A stretch of DNA of 64,000 nucleotides from Dryas octopetala. Lineage: Eukaryota > Streptophyta > Magnoliopsida > Rosales > Rosaceae. The position numbers and the translations under genes are program-made. Position 1 is the first letter of the stretch; every line of letters begins with the position of its first letter. The notes beneath the pieces are model-generated. The model was not told the origin of the DNA. It was given only the letters and a program-made list of their open reading frames with translations, and did not search any database. Shown here in pieces: positions 1-12,402 of the stretch. The DNA lies in contig OY992835.1 of NCBI GenBank assembly GCA_963921425.1, positions 23,250,001 through 23,314,000 of the forward strand, in the 5' to 3' direction.

Positions 1-38
1 AATGATTGAAAGATTGACATAAAAAAAGAGCTACAAAC

Positions 39-131
39 CTTGCACTGTCCATTGGAGCAAGCTGTGGCAACACTTAAAAACGCTGCAACAGCTATGACCA
101 AAACAAAGTTTTGGCTCTGCTGAGTCTTCAT
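39..131 (-). CDS. First exon of a PI-PLC X domain-containing secreted protein (partial)
   Basis: Only the first coding exon is inside the window. It reads 31 codons on the minus strand from the ATG at 131-129 to a donor (AG|GTTTGT) at 39/38, ending in phase 0. The peptide has a charged start, a hydrophobic core (VLVIAVAAFLSVATA) and then CSNGQCK, a typical signal peptide followed by the mature N terminus. Plant PI-PLC X domain-containing proteins of the At5g67130 type begin their mature part with a very similar CSNG-C motif, and I recall an intron near this point. Such proteins carry a phospholipase C X-like domain and are predicted to be secreted or GPI-anchored. The catalytic domain would lie beyond position 1, so the assignment rests on the N terminus alone. 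Another small secreted cysteine-rich protein is possible. Confidence 0.5.
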
Positions 132-137
132 ATTTAA

Positions 138-169
<32 letters not shown>

Positions 170-557
170 GAAGTAAGGGGATTAGTTTTTGGGTTGGGTT
201 TTGAAGCAACTTTGTTTTCTCAGTTTTGGCTGAGAAAACGAAGAAGTAGAGTGTACAAGTTTGGTGACAAATTGTACCTGGATGAGGATCCATATGGATA
301 TCAGGTTATAAATGCTCAAAAACCAACAAAATGGGAAAGAGAATATATTGGGCTATCCGAATATCCAATCATAACAAAGACGTTGGAATTCATTAATTAA
401 GATGAAGAAGATGAAAAGGAAATTGAAAACCCAAATCACCTGAACCGTACGTTACTCCCATAATGCATTAATTTGACACGTACCTCCTCATTACTAATTA
501 TTTTCAAGTCGGGAATTAAAAGAAGGAAAATGGAATAACTTGAACGCCATTAGGACC
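132..557. other. Intergenic, probable 5' flank of the PI-PLC-like gene
   Basis: Holds a poly-A tract of more than 30 bases at about 134-161 and an AT-rich stretch. A 68-codon open frame at 194-400 begins with TTG, has no homologue I recognise and no splice context. Nothing else is supported. Confidence 0.5.
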
Positions 558-567
558 ACTTAGGAAT

Positions 568-1113
568 AGACCTGTCAATAGATCGAATTCGGATCGGATT
601 GATTTAAATCCATCTCTCATCCGTTAAGCTAATAAATTATCGGATTCGGATTATAATCGGATTATGGATTGAACATGTCAATTTATATCCGATTAGTATC
701 GATTCGGATCGAATTGGACTTTAATCAGATTTATTTAGAGAATAAATATGATTAAAATTTTACTAGTATTACGTTTAGTATCACTATTTTCTTGTCTATT
801 TTTGTAACTTTGAATTTATATAAATAAGTATAATCATTTAAGTGTAGTTTCATGGTATAAAAAAACCTCAAATTATTTTACAAACATATAATGTTTATTA
901 AAACTATATAAAAAATACATTAAATATTATATTAATTTGGATCGGATTATTATCGGATTGGATTGACCTAAATCCATATTCCATCTGTTAAGTTAACGGG
1001 TTATTGGATTCGGATTACAATCGGATTATCGGATTGGAATGGTAAATCCATCCCTACTAATTACGTCGGATTTGGATCGGATTCGGATTAAAATCCGATC
1101 CGTTGACAGGTCT
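568..1113. mobile_element. Mutator-like MITE with perfect terminal repeats and 10-bp target duplication
   Basis: The element begins AGACCTGTCAA at 568 and ends with its exact reverse complement TTGACAGGTCT at 1113. It is flanked by identical 10-bp direct repeats ACTTAGGAAT at 558-567 and 1114-1123. A 9-11 bp duplication is characteristic of Mutator-like transposition, which separates it from hAT (8 bp), Tourist (3 bp) and Stowaway (2 bp) elements. Inside, GGATCGGATT-type motifs recur. A block of roughly 80-100 bp near 590-675 is repeated in direct orientation near 939-1043 with substitutions, around an AT-rich centre. There is no coding capacity, so it is non-autonomous. The intact target duplication suggests a fairly recent insertion. 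Confidence 0.85.
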
Positions 1114-1123
1114 ACTTAGGAAT

Positions 1124-3411
1124 TTAGATGATATATGCATGATAATAATATATCAGCAACTACTATATGTGCTTTTTGCATATATAGTATAAAGGTAATG
1201 GTAGTTCTGTACGTGATATGGACCACAAATTTATGGTAATATTTTTTAGTAGATAGCATATGTATTGCCAGACTGTGGCAACCATATATATTACCTTGTA
1301 AAAACTTATTTTAGATTTTTTTTTTATGCTTTAGATTATGTATACTATATGAGGATTTAGTTAGCATATAAATAATATATACATTATATATACTACAAAA
1401 GAATGGGTTGTTGTATATGGTAAGTTGGTAACAGAAAACTCCAAACCGAAACCCAAATCTATGCTCAAACATAACTTAGTGACATTGGATCATCTCATCC
1501 CCATATAGGAAAACCCATTTGTATGAGACCTATTAGTTTTTAGTTATTTTTTTTTGTTGGGTATGTTTCAAATTATTGATTTAGTTTGTAATGTAATTTG
1601 AATGAGAAAATGCAACAAAATTACCCTTAGTACAAAAAGGTTGCGAAGTGATATGGAAGGAGAGACGAAGGAGAAGGTTTGTTCGCTTTGCACTAACAAA
1701 AGTAAAATCAATACCCATCACCATTTGCGTAGTTTTCTCTCTCTTAAAGTAGTTTGCTATTCTCTAAGTTGATATAGAGGCCATATTTTATAGATTTCAA
1801 ACCTCTTGCCATTTGTTTTTATAAACAAACTAATATTAGTTATATGGGGGTCCTATGAGAATGAATTAAGGTTAAGGCAAAGCTAGCTAAATTCTATATA
1901 TACTAAACGTAGGTGAGAGGCGTTACTGTAGTTTAGGAATAGTGTGTGTGTTTTTTTTAATAGACGCTTACTATTGTAATTAGTGGAATTAGTTGAGCCT
2001 CTTTTGGTCATTTACCGTCTCTTTGTTTTTTGTAATTGTTTTTTTTTTGTTTTTTTACAGCTCTTGTCATCTTTTTAGTTTTGCCTCACATAACTTTTTA
2101 TTTTGTTTTGATTGTCATTGTGAAATAGTGGAGTTGGGCGTGCCCTTTTTGGTAATTTCCTCTGCTTTTGGTGGATGAAAGATTTGGTTTTAGTTCTACT
2201 TTGGTTGGAACCTGGAACTGAGAGAAGGGAAGAAGCTGAGAGAAGGAGAGGTCGGTCGTGAGGTGGAGACTTCTGGTGAGCTTTTTACCTGATGAGGAGT
2301 TTACTTAACCCTTCACAAAAAAATTAACATCAACTAAGGGTTGTGTTGTTGCTCATTTTTTTTTAGGGGTGGCTACATCTTCTCTTCTCAGTCTGTGGAC
2401 CTGTTTTTCGGTGTTGAAATTTTTTTTTTTAAATGAAAGGGTAGTTTTTTGTAATCAGATTCTTTATTTGGTGCGGCTGAATTTTTTTTTATTTTTAATT
2501 CTATGTCAGAGTCTTTCTTTTGCTTAGCCTTTTTCCATGGCGGTGCCTTTGGCTCTCTGTGTTCTGTTCTCTGTTTCTTGGTTTTTGGTAGGAGTATTTT
2601 AGCTTTTGGTTTTCCCAGAATTGCTCTGTTCTTTGAGGTATTGCGTATGGCTTGAATTCGGGTTATTTTAATTTTCAAATGTTTTTAGTTGTGCTCTTTT
2701 GGTGGTTCAGCCTATGAGCCCGTTTTGCTGGATCATTTGGGGCCTCTGGTTTGGTTTTTGACATACAGAAAGTGATTTTTTTTCATGCATATCTCTTGGG
2801 CATTATTGGTCTTCTCTTGAAAAAGTTTTGTCTAAACAAAATAATTCAAGCTCTTATTTTGTAACTCATACTCTTATTTTTATATTTTCATTCTCGTTTT
2901 GTTAAAACCTATGCTTGGGGCATACTAGTTCACGGAAATTTCAATAAGAGCCAAGGTTGCCTTAGCTTGTTTGATTTAATTTGAAGACCAATTTTTATAA
3001 GCTTTGGTGGTCTGCCTTGCGCTGCTAAACAGTGTGAAAAGAGTTGTTTTAATCCTTTTTGGGAACCGTATGTCACTTATTTTGTCAGTTTGTTTCTCCT
3101 CCTTGGCCATAATACAAACAACGTACTTTTTATTCTAAAACAAATTAAATTGTTAATTAATTTGCATAACATACGGGGAAGAGAAAAAAACACGATTCTT
3201 TTTTAGCATCAAAATTCATTATTATTCCTCAAAGAAAATGGTAGGACATGGAAGACCTGCTATGAAATTTCACCAACACAAGTTTAAATAGGACTCAAAC
3301 TAATTAAGCAAAACATAAACAGAGCTCGAGATGAGCAAACAAGTTGATGAGCAAGTATATATAAGACTCTAACAAATGCTACGTGAACTTTTCAGTTGAT
3401 ATGGATATGGA
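1124..3411. other. Intergenic, no gene seen
   Basis: AT-rich DNA with long T tracts (about 2040-2060, 2350-2360 and 2418-2432). Open frames at 1993-2178 and 2388-2678 are low-complexity, lack splice or homology support and were not called. The part from about 3190 to 3411 is probably the 3' UTR of the B12D gene. Confidence 0.5.
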
Positions 3412-3578
3412 TCATTTATTATGATCTTGAGAGAAGAAGTGGTTGATGGCAGGCATGATCTCAGGTGGGCGGGTGCGGAGGAACTTGCGGAGGCTGTGCT
3501 CTGCATACTTCTCTCCCTCTTCTTCATTTTCAAGCACTGCCATTCGACGCTGAGCTTTGTTAATTCTGCAAATTAATT

Positions 3579-3611
<33 letters not shown>

Positions 3612-3887
3612 TGGGCGGGTTTATACTTAATTTAATTATATTTGAACAAAATTGAACTAGTACTTGTATATATGTATATGTCCGTACCTGACATCTGGGT
3701 TTAGTAACATGTTCCTTGTAAGCTGAAATACACACAAGCTTGTCACAAATGTCATCGCAGCCATTAACGGGTACACCTAATCAATTAAACCATAATTTAA
3801 ATAAAAAACCAATCCCTTAATTAAAAAAACAAAAACAGTTAAAAACAATATATGCTTGGTCACCTCAGGCCTAACCCAACGCCCCAT
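3412..3887 (-). CDS. B12D-like protein (complex I MLRQ/B12D family)
   Basis: Three coding exons on the minus strand at 3864-3887, 3688-3776 and 3412-3565, all with GT-AG borders, give 88 residues. The protein starts MGRWVRPEVYPL and has one hydrophobic segment (about residues 9-30). It then carries the family hallmarks NPDVR, EEGEKYAEH, LRKFLRTRPPEIMP and a C-terminal INHFFS, and its length is normal for the family. B12D proteins are small mitochondrial inner-membrane proteins linked to NADH dehydrogenase subunit MLRQ and induced in seed maturation, senescence and hypoxia in other plants; that is family knowledge. Intron 2 contains an ATC microsatellite. The start follows from the very short 8-codon first exon, which encodes the conserved GRW-RPE. 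Confidence 0.92.
3579..3611. repeat. (ATC)11 microsatellite in B12D intron 2
   Basis: Eleven perfect ATC units inside the second intron of the B12D gene, 14 bp into the intron from the third exon. A likely length-polymorphic marker. Confidence 0.95.
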
Positions 3888-5517
3888 GATCAGAAAGATC
3901 GATCTTTGGCTTAGTATTGCTCTAATGCTTCACAGAGACAACCAATGCAATTGTAAGTAATTTGCTTTTGTTTTTCACTGTTACATTGAATTTCTATGTG
4001 CGCCAATTTATATAGAGTGTTACGTGGACCACATATGGTAAGGTAAAGTCATAGACAACCTTTACTGTGGGCTGCATTAACTTTGAATTTTGACTTTACC
4101 TAAAACCAGCGGCCCTAGCCTCTGGGTTTCTCTAGTTCCCCAGTTTTAGATCACCCAGGTCTAGGTTGACAAGTTTAGCTTTGGACCCTGTCTCACTAGA
4201 ATGTTCTATTTGCTTTGGGGTGGAAGTGGAATGATAGATTAAAACGACCCAGTAGTGTATCCCATGTATCTATCTGGGCCATGAGCCTAAACAAAGAAGC
4301 AAATAACGATTTAATCTGGGCCTGAAAGCCCTAGCCCGATCTTTTTTTTTTTTTTTTGGTCTGACTAGCCCGATCTTCATCAATACAAAATATGGCAATC
4401 CAACTCTAAGCCCAATGTTTCATTTTTAAGCTAACAAAAATGCTCTAATGCTCTCCATTCAACATGGTCTGGACTCTGGACTCTGGGGACTACAATTTGA
4501 AGGATGAGCACATGTTTAAAAGTTAAAAACTTTGGCCGCTAGTGTGTCAACTGTTAAGCTCACAAATTCATTGACAATAAAACTGAATAAATGTATTCGA
4601 TCTATGACCCAGTTCAATAAACCATGCTTTTGCTCATAACTAGTTGATGCTTACACCTAACCTTCTAAAAAGCTAATTGATTAATGGTTTGGCTTTGAGG
4701 TCTTTTCAATTTAATGAACTATATAGATTTTTTCGTTGCACTTGTTCATGATTCTGATGCGGGGGGGCATAAGATGAGTGGCAAAAGACTGCAAAAAAAA
4801 AAAAAAACTGTTGAAGCAATTCAATTCAAGTCTGTTAAATGGCAGCTGTTGAGTGGTCTTTTCATCAGAAAGAGACTCATTACTTGTCCCTACAACTAAG
4901 GTGTTTGCTTCCTTCAAAGTCATGCTTCTGACTTAAAACATGTAGACAAGAGCAAGATGCTAGAGAAGGCATTGAATATTACCTTTTTTAGTTGCCAACT
5001 TTCTTAGAATGCACCACTTTCATCAAATATATATGACTGAAAACAGAATTAGGACAAGTGTGGTTTGACAAGCAGAGTATATAATATTAGCTAATTTCTT
5101 AGCTTGAACTGCCAATCTCATTACCTGTCCCCTTCACCTTAAACCAGGACCATTGATATGTTGTGCTCACTGCATATGTAACATATTCTCACCTAGCAGT
5201 TGCTTTAAGATATGGAAAGCCAAACAGAAATCTCTAAATGAGAGAGACTGAGAGAATTGAAGATGTTATAAGTATCTAACAACCAATTAGGTAACCCATC
5301 TGTGTAGAAACTAACAAATTTTCCATTGCTCAGTCTCTATCTTTCTTAAATACATGCACAGCCATTAGCCTCTAAGAAGTTCATGATTCATCCCTGACTT
5401 CTTCAGAGTTCAGATACTGAATATAACAAACCTGTGAACCCAGCTTAACAAATTTGCATAAGCTTACAACCCAAATTCAGCAATTGGCAAGTTGATAATT
5501 TCGCTTTTGGAGCAGAG
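3888..5517. other. Divergent promoter region between B12D and COBL4
   Basis: Contains the 5' flanks of two divergent genes. A poly-A micro-insertion lies at 4331-4377. An A15 run at about 4789 interrupts a short open frame. No additional gene was recognised. Confidence 0.5.
4331..4377. mobile_element. Poly-T micro-insertion with 13-bp target duplication
   Basis: CTAGCCCGATCTT at 4331-4343 is repeated exactly at 4365-4377. Between the copies is only T14 followed by GGTCTGA. Read on the other strand this is TCAGACC plus poly-A, the same core as the unit at 57689-57707. Confidence 0.75.
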
Positions 5518-7524
5518 ATGAGATTTTTTGTCTCAGCTCTCCTCTTTCTTGCCATATTTTCATGTGCAGGTAACCTTTTACTCCTCAGACTACCAAATTG
5601 AAATGAAAAAGGTATTTTCTGCTTATGAAATAATTTTTCTTGTTCATGTTTTGTGAATTGATGCAGCTGCATTTGATCCCTTGGATCCAAATGGAAACAT
5701 AACAATAAAATGGGATGTCATGTCTTGGACACCAGATGGCTATGTGGTGAGTATATATCATCTTTTTTCTCATAAAAGTTGTCTTCTCACAACTGGCCAT
5801 ATATATTGCCTTACTATACATATACATCAATTTTCTCAATACCAAAATCAATAATCTTAACTTTGACATATGAAATTCGATCTTGTCAGCCTTGAAATTA
5901 ATATAGATATTATATATAGTTTGTTCTAAAAAGTTATAGAGGGCATATAAACTTGGCAATTGCATAATCTCAATATTAATGTATTAATGACTGCGCCTAT
6001 GCTGCATGGTATTTTCCAGGCATCTGTAACTATGAACAACTTCCAAATGTATCGGCACATCATGAGCCCAGGGTGGACTTTAGGTTGGGCATGGGCAAGA
6101 AGAGAAGTGATATGGTCCGCGGTGGGAGCTCAAGCCACTGAGCAAGGTGACTGCTCCAGGTTCAAAGGGAACATACCTCATTGTTGCAAGAGAAACCCCA
6201 CAGTTGTGGACTTGCTTCCTGGTGTTCCTTACAACCAGCAATTCACAAATTGCTGCAAAGGTGGAGTAGTGGCTGCATGGGGCCAAGACCCCTCAGCTTC
6301 TGTCTCAGCCTTCCAGCTGAGTGTTGGATCAGCTGGTACTTCAAACAAGACTGTGAGACTTCCTAGGAACTTCACTCTGCTTGGCCCAGGACCAGGGTAC
6401 ACCTGTGGCAGGGCTAGAATTGTGCCTCCCACCATTTTTTTGTCACCTGACCGGCGTCGGAAGACTCAGGCTTTGAGTAAGTTCCTCTGCTTGCTGACAT
6501 GATCTAATTTTTACCAAATTTTCAATATTGATGATTGTTTTGAAGGTTCCTATCCTATAATGCTTAATTTTTATCAGCATTCCAATGTTTAACATCACTA
6601 TTTATATGTATGCAGTGACATGGAATGTGACCTGCACCTATACACAACTTCGGGCCAGGAAATACCCAAGTTGTTGTGTCTCTCTCTCATCTTTCTACAA
6701 TGACACAGTCGTTCCTTGCCCATCTTGTGCTTGTGGTTGCGAAAACAAGAACAATTGCGTTCAGTAAGTCACCCTTTTGAGTACTTTCAAAGATTATATA
6801 AGTTGTGCAGCGAATATACATACCTAAAACACATGCATGATCAATGATGGTGTTACAGAAGCGACTCCAAAATTCTTAACAAGGCGGGACTTAACACTCC
6901 AAGGAAAGACAACAGCCCACTATTGCAGTGCACACGCCACATGTGCCCGATCCGGGTACACTGGCATGTGCAGCTCAACTACAAGGAGTATTGGCGTGTG
7001 AAGGTCTCCATTACAAACTTCAACTACAGGATGAACTACACCCTTTGGACTTTGGTTGTTCAGCATCCAAATCTTAACAATGTCACACAAGTTTTTAGCT
7101 TTGATTACAAGCCTCTTATTCCTTACGAGTCCATAAGTGAGTTCCAATGCAATCAATTTCCATTTTCCACTTTCATTTTTTTGGGTTGGAGCTTTTTTTC
7201 AAATACTGATAGTGCTGCCATGTTATATATATATTTTCAGATGACACTGGTATGTTCTATGGCTTGAAATTCTTCAATGACCAACTAATGCAAGCTGGGC
7301 AATTTGGGAACGTTCAGTCTGAGATGCTCCTTCAAAAGGACAAGAACACCTTCACTCTTAAGGAGGGGTGGGCATTTCCTCGCAAAGTTTACTTCAATGG
7401 TGATGAGTGCGCGTTTCCCCCACCTGATTCATACCCACATCTCCCTAATTCTGCCCATGAAAATCTACTTTCATTCCCAACATTGATTTCATCATTCATT
7501 TTCTTGTTGATAGCCATTTGGTGA
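5518..7524 (+). CDS. COBL4: COBRA-like protein, COBL4/IRX6 type
   Basis: Six exons (5518-5569, 5667-5746, 6020-6476, 6616-6763, 6859-7136, 7241-7524) give 432 residues, normal for the family. It has a signal peptide (MRFFVSALLFLAIFS), the N-terminal COBRA motif (DPNGNITIKWDVMSW), the cysteine-rich signature CCVSLSSFYNDT, then CTRHMCPIRVHWH. It ends with PNSAHEN plus a hydrophobic tail, a GPI-anchor attachment signal. COBRA-like proteins sit on the outer face of the plasma membrane and orient or assemble cellulose. The segment between the CCVS and CTRHMCP motifs (CENKNNCVQ...TPRKDNSPLLQC) is of COBL4/brittle culm1 type, the clade needed for secondary-wall cellulose. Subgroup placement is by memory of the Arabidopsis paralogues. 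It lies tail to tail with the COBL1-type gene, and both share exon 3 (457 nt) and exon 5 (278 nt) lengths. Confidence 0.93.
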
Positions 7525-9490
7525 TTTGGTTTTGTAAATTTCAGAATTGTGATGTGCCTACAATTTTTGAAGCTAAGGTCTAAATTAAGGATATTTTGAC
7601 ACAGAGACAAATGAAGCACACGTACTAAACTCCAAGCATTCTTTGAAGAACCAAACTTGACTTATTTGATATGTATCTTGTTGTTTATAGAGAAATTGAA
7701 TAAGTCTGGTATTTAAATTTATATGCAAGTAGATTTCTTTCCTTCTCAAAAACAGAGAAGGGTATTAAGGAAAATACTATTTCTATTATTGCAATGGCAA
7801 TGCATATATATAGGCTTCCATCATACACTATATATACAGGAAGACATGTACATTGGCACATATGGCTCATGATCTCTTAGCCAAATGTGGATTGTCTTGG
7901 CACCACACACCTCTTAATTGGAACCTCATTATCAATTGGGCCTCTAATACGTACTAGAAGATATATATGCCAATTCATTTAGTTATAATTTGTACCTAGT
8001 TTGATCATCCATAATTGCTAACTAAGCTTCTGTTAGTGCTCACATATCCTCTGCAAGACAGGTCAGATTCATGCATTGTGGTGCTGACTGATGAGTTGGG
8101 TTCTATATATAAGTCTTGATTGTTATAAATTTTTATATCAGAATAACCCACTCCAACATCAAACAACATAAAAAGAACTCCAACATCAAACACAATTAAT
8201 TAAACTTCAAATTTGACAAGCAAAGCTCTTCTTGATAATAGTATAAGCAAGGCAGAAGCACAACTGAAGTTTATTGAACACCATGACTGACCTGTTGGCT
8301 GTTAGGTTAGGTTAACCAAGTTATACTATCACATGCACCAGAGCCATCTCTTTGTTCTAAAGGAATACCAATATACCATGCATACATAAGTAGAATGCAA
8401 CTATATATAAGATACTACCAAATTAACTAGAGAGACCAAAACAAATAAAAGTAAATTAATTGTGCAATGCAGTATAACATGCACCAGGGCCAGGCTAGTT
8501 GTCTTGATCAATTCGATGTTTATGTTTTCTCTCTGAGATTTAATTTTTGTGTCTTTTATATATCTCATCCCTCTCATGTCATTTGTATAAATATCACCAA
8601 TACCTTCACCTTCAGCTGCCTACAGACTAGTGTTTCTGTCATTTTTCAAACACCTCCATACACAATCAGTCATTCCCAAATCAGCATCACCATATCACCA
8701 TTCCTCCATCTATTGCAAACACACAGCCTCAGCCTGTTTTTGTCCTCACCATATCTCAGAAATATTGCACCAACGAATGATCATGATTGATGATCATGTT
8801 GATCACCACTCTGCTATCATATATATGATAATGATCCAGCATATCGCCACATAGAACCTCCAGATCATATGATAATGACAACTTCCAAGTTCCAAAAGTA
8901 CCGTCACCAACCAAGCACCAGGTTGGTCACTTGGATGGACCTGGGCAAAGTAGGAGGTAATTTGGAAACTTTCAATGTTTTGATTCCTACTAGTCCTGTT
9001 GTACTAACCTATTGGGTCATATCCCAATTATTATTACCTGTTAGGGTCATTTTAGTTTTAAGTAAGTGGAGTTGGCAAATGAAATCTTCAATTTAAATGC
9101 AGAACATTCATATTTTGATAATATTGATCGAACCAATGAGCTCAAATGAAATTCAAGAATACCAGTGTGAACTAAAATAATTGTAAGATCAATGCTATGA
9201 TCAGATTCAATTCCCTGTCAATCAATGTTTTGGATTTACTGTTACGAGTACAATATGGACTGGTAATTCTACAGGCAACTACATGAATATACACACAACA
9301 CAATAGCCAGAAGCACCCCAACCTTATATAACACAAAAAATGGGCATCAGCAGCACACTCGAATCCATCTAATTTCATGGTGGAAACACTTAAACCAGAA
9401 TGCATCAAAACTTTGAGTGGCTTGCATAAATTTTTCAGGTCAAACTAATCCCTATAAAAATCTTAGATTTGACACATTTTCGAGCAGAGT
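7525..9490. other. Convergent intergenic region between the two COBRA-like genes
   Basis: Should contain both 3' UTRs. AT-rich with short open frames that have no homology. The palindromic tract with TGATCATG at about 8785-8800 and the short microsatellites look incidental. No gene seen. Confidence 0.5.
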
Positions 9491-12402
9491 TTAAGCATAA
9501 GAATACATGAATGCAAAGGTTGATAGAGTGGTCATGAGTAGTGTAAGCAGAGACATGTACTGCCGGAAACCAGCATTTGGCAACCATGGATAGGCATCAG
9601 GAGGTGGCATGACACAACTATCACCATTGAAATAGATCCTTCGAGGGAAAGCCCAACCCTTCTCAAAAGTGAAGGTTGCTTGATCCTTCCGGAAAAGCAG
9701 ATCTGACTGTACATTACCGAGACGCCCAGCTTGCATCAGCAAATCATTGTAGAACTCAATTCCCCATAGCATGGCAGTATCATCTGTTAGGATTTAAAAT
9801 AAGTTACACATTCCCAACTTTCAATATTATAAACAAGAGTAACATATGCAGATCTTTGAGAAAATCATGAAAAACATCTAAGTACCAGTCAACTCACATA
9901 ATACACTACAATCAAAGAACATATATATGAACAAATAACAGCAAATAGTAAGTCAGGAGTCAGGACTAACGTACTTATTGTTCCATAAGGAGTTAAGGAC
10001 TGGTAGTTAAAGCTGAAAATCTGGGTCAGATTGTCAAAGTTAGGGTGTTGGACAACTATGTTCCAATCTGAATAGTTCTTCCTGTAATTGAAGTTTGTAA
10101 TTGTCATCTTCACTCGCCAGTATCCCATGTAGTTTAGCTTCACATGCCAATGAACTCGAATTGGGCACATATGCCTAGTACACTGAACCAGAGGCGCATC
10201 ATTATTCTTGCCAGAGCCTGAAACAACTGAAGCCAAATATGGCGAATCTGGCCTGCAAATTCACAGACAATAGAAAAATATGATATAAATTCCATCTCTA
10301 AAATCAGAAAAGAAAAGTTAAAAGAAGGTGATTCTGGTTGAGAGAGCTCACTCTACACAGCTTCCTGGCTGAGTTGCATTATTTTGGCAGCCACAAGAGC
10401 ATGTTGGGCAGGGCACTATTGTGTCATTGTAGAAAGAAGAGAGTGAGACACAGCAAGTGGGAGTTTTTCGAGCTAGGAATTGTGAATATGTGCATGTAAC
10501 ATTCCATGTCACTGTCACCAAACAGAGGTAAGGTTAAACCAAACATACTAAATCCAAGACAGTTCAACAATAAAGTAATAAAATAACTAAACCAATACCA
10601 GGCAAGGTATGAAAAACTAAATTTGATCAGTATGTTAGCCATTAAATTAACAGTGTGGTCTAGGAAGCTTAGGAAAAATACTTGTATTTAAAAAGATTCA
10701 TAACAATTATCAACTTACTCATAGCTTGAGTGACCCTCCTTTTATCTGGAGTAACAAATTTACTTGGCCGGACAATTTTTGCAGGACTACAAGTATACCC
10801 AGGACCTGGTGCCTTAAGGGTAAAGTTCTTAGGAGCTCTCACTGTTTTGTTAGTGGTTCCTGCTTGACCAACACTCAGCTGAAAAGAGCCTGCAGCAGTG
10901 GTTGGATCCTGCACCCACGAACTAAGTACTCCCCCTTTGCAGCAATTTGAAATTTGCTGATTGTAGGGCGCTCCAGGCAATAAATCAACAATTGTTGGAC
11001 TCTTTTTACAGCAATGTGGGATATTTGTTTTAAATTTTGAGCAATCCCCTTGATCTGTTGCTTGTCCTCCCACCATGTTCCATATAATCTCCTTCTTTGC
11101 CCATGTCCATCCCAATAACCAGCCTGGTGCTTGAATGTGACGATATTGTTGGAAGTTATATATTGTAACAACAGCCTGTTCATGCAAAAAGAATGCTGAT
11201 TAGATATTTACCCTATTTTTTAGTAGAAACTAAAATGAATCCATGTTAAAACGCTGCTGTCAACAACTAATGGAAAAGATTTATCTTACAAGATCAAGGA
11301 GAAGGAGCCATTGGAAATCCATGTGTTGTCTTCTAATTCAAATATATATATTAGCAATTTAACTATGTAACATAATTAAATTCCTAGCTTTAAAATCACC
11401 CTTCCTATGTGGGTCATTAGAATCACAATGTAGGATATGAAACAATGACTAGATTTTCTTATGCTCATAAGTCATACCAATTCTGAGTGAACCCTACTCA
11501 GTACAAGAAAAAAGCCAAATGGAAGCTGTGCATGAACTTAGATGTTGTTTAGGGGGCAAAATATCCGGCTGATGCTTGAAGGACTTGACAAGAATAACAA
11601 GCAGCTCAAAATGAATATTTGAAAGTCAGAATCATGTTCTGTATTAACTTAAACTCATTGCACGTTTCTTTTTTTAAAGCCAACCATATTACACATCCCA
11701 GGAAACTAATGTAAAACAAAAAAACGACATTTACACTTCTCTACTATCTTTAACTCAAAATTTAAAAAATACTTACAACGTAGCCATCCGTAGTCCAGCT
11801 TATAATATCCCATTTGATTGTGATATTTCCATTGGGGTCAAGTGGATCATATGCTTCTGGAAGGGAAAGAAACATGCAGGTAGCAAAGAAAAGAATGAGC
11901 ACTGTTAGGATGTGAATCTTGAATGAGAAATTATTTAATAATAATAATTGGGAAGCTCTGTTCTCATTTTCCTTATAGTGAATAATATTCAAAAGCTATT
12001 TTCTTTTTTCTGAATCTTTTTATCCTATCCAAAGTTTTCTTTCTCCAGTATTTTCTTCCCTTATAATTAAAAACTCGAGTTCTGAAACAGAACTCCAATT
12101 GAAGAAAAGATTCATACATGTTATAATTCATTTAGAGAAGTGTTGCAAAACAAGAACTAAGGTCCATAAATTATTTTCCATGAAAAATCCATATACAGTT
12201 CTACACCGATATCAGAGAAAGCCAATGGGGTATAAAAGATTGAACTTTTTGAAAATCAACGAAAACCCATTAACTCATATGTCAAACTCAAAACCCATTA
12301 ACCAAACGTCACAACCATTTGGTTCAATCAGTCAAACTACACCCTCAACAAACAGAATTCACCACATTTAAGCCACTAACGACTTAACAGAAAGAAACCC
12401 AT
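9491..12402 (-). CDS. COBL1: COBRA-like protein, COBL1/COBL2 type
   Basis: Exons on the minus strand at 11777-11957 (start tentative), 10719-11175, 10352-10511, 9975-10252 and 9491-9783 join in frame. Motifs: YDPLDPNGNITIKWDIISW, then AVVTIYNFQQYRHIQAPGW, GGQATDQGDCSKF, CCVSLSSFYNDT, CQNNATQPGSC, CTRHMCPIRVHWH. The end PWLPN plus a hydrophobic tail is a GPI signal. The wording is closest to COBL1/COBL2 among the Arabidopsis members I know, which act in cellulose orientation at the plasma membrane. The open frame upstream of the hydrophobic leader has no ATG. A 14-nt first exon at 12389-12402 (MGFF + 2 nt, donor GTTAAG) joined to the acceptor at 11958 would give an in-frame start and a good signal peptide; this is inference. 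The fallback start is the ATG encoding MFLSLPEAYD, which would lack a signal peptide. Confidence 0.88.

Noticed and set aside
194..400. 68-codon open frame beside the PI-PLC-like exon
   Set aside because: Starts at TTG, no homologue recognised, no splice or promoter context; a chance frame or unidentifiable remnant.
1310..1337. T-rich stretch between two TTTAGATT copies, a possible further micro-insertion
   Set aside because: Repeat is 8 bp, T-rich and slippage-prone; left out of the family.
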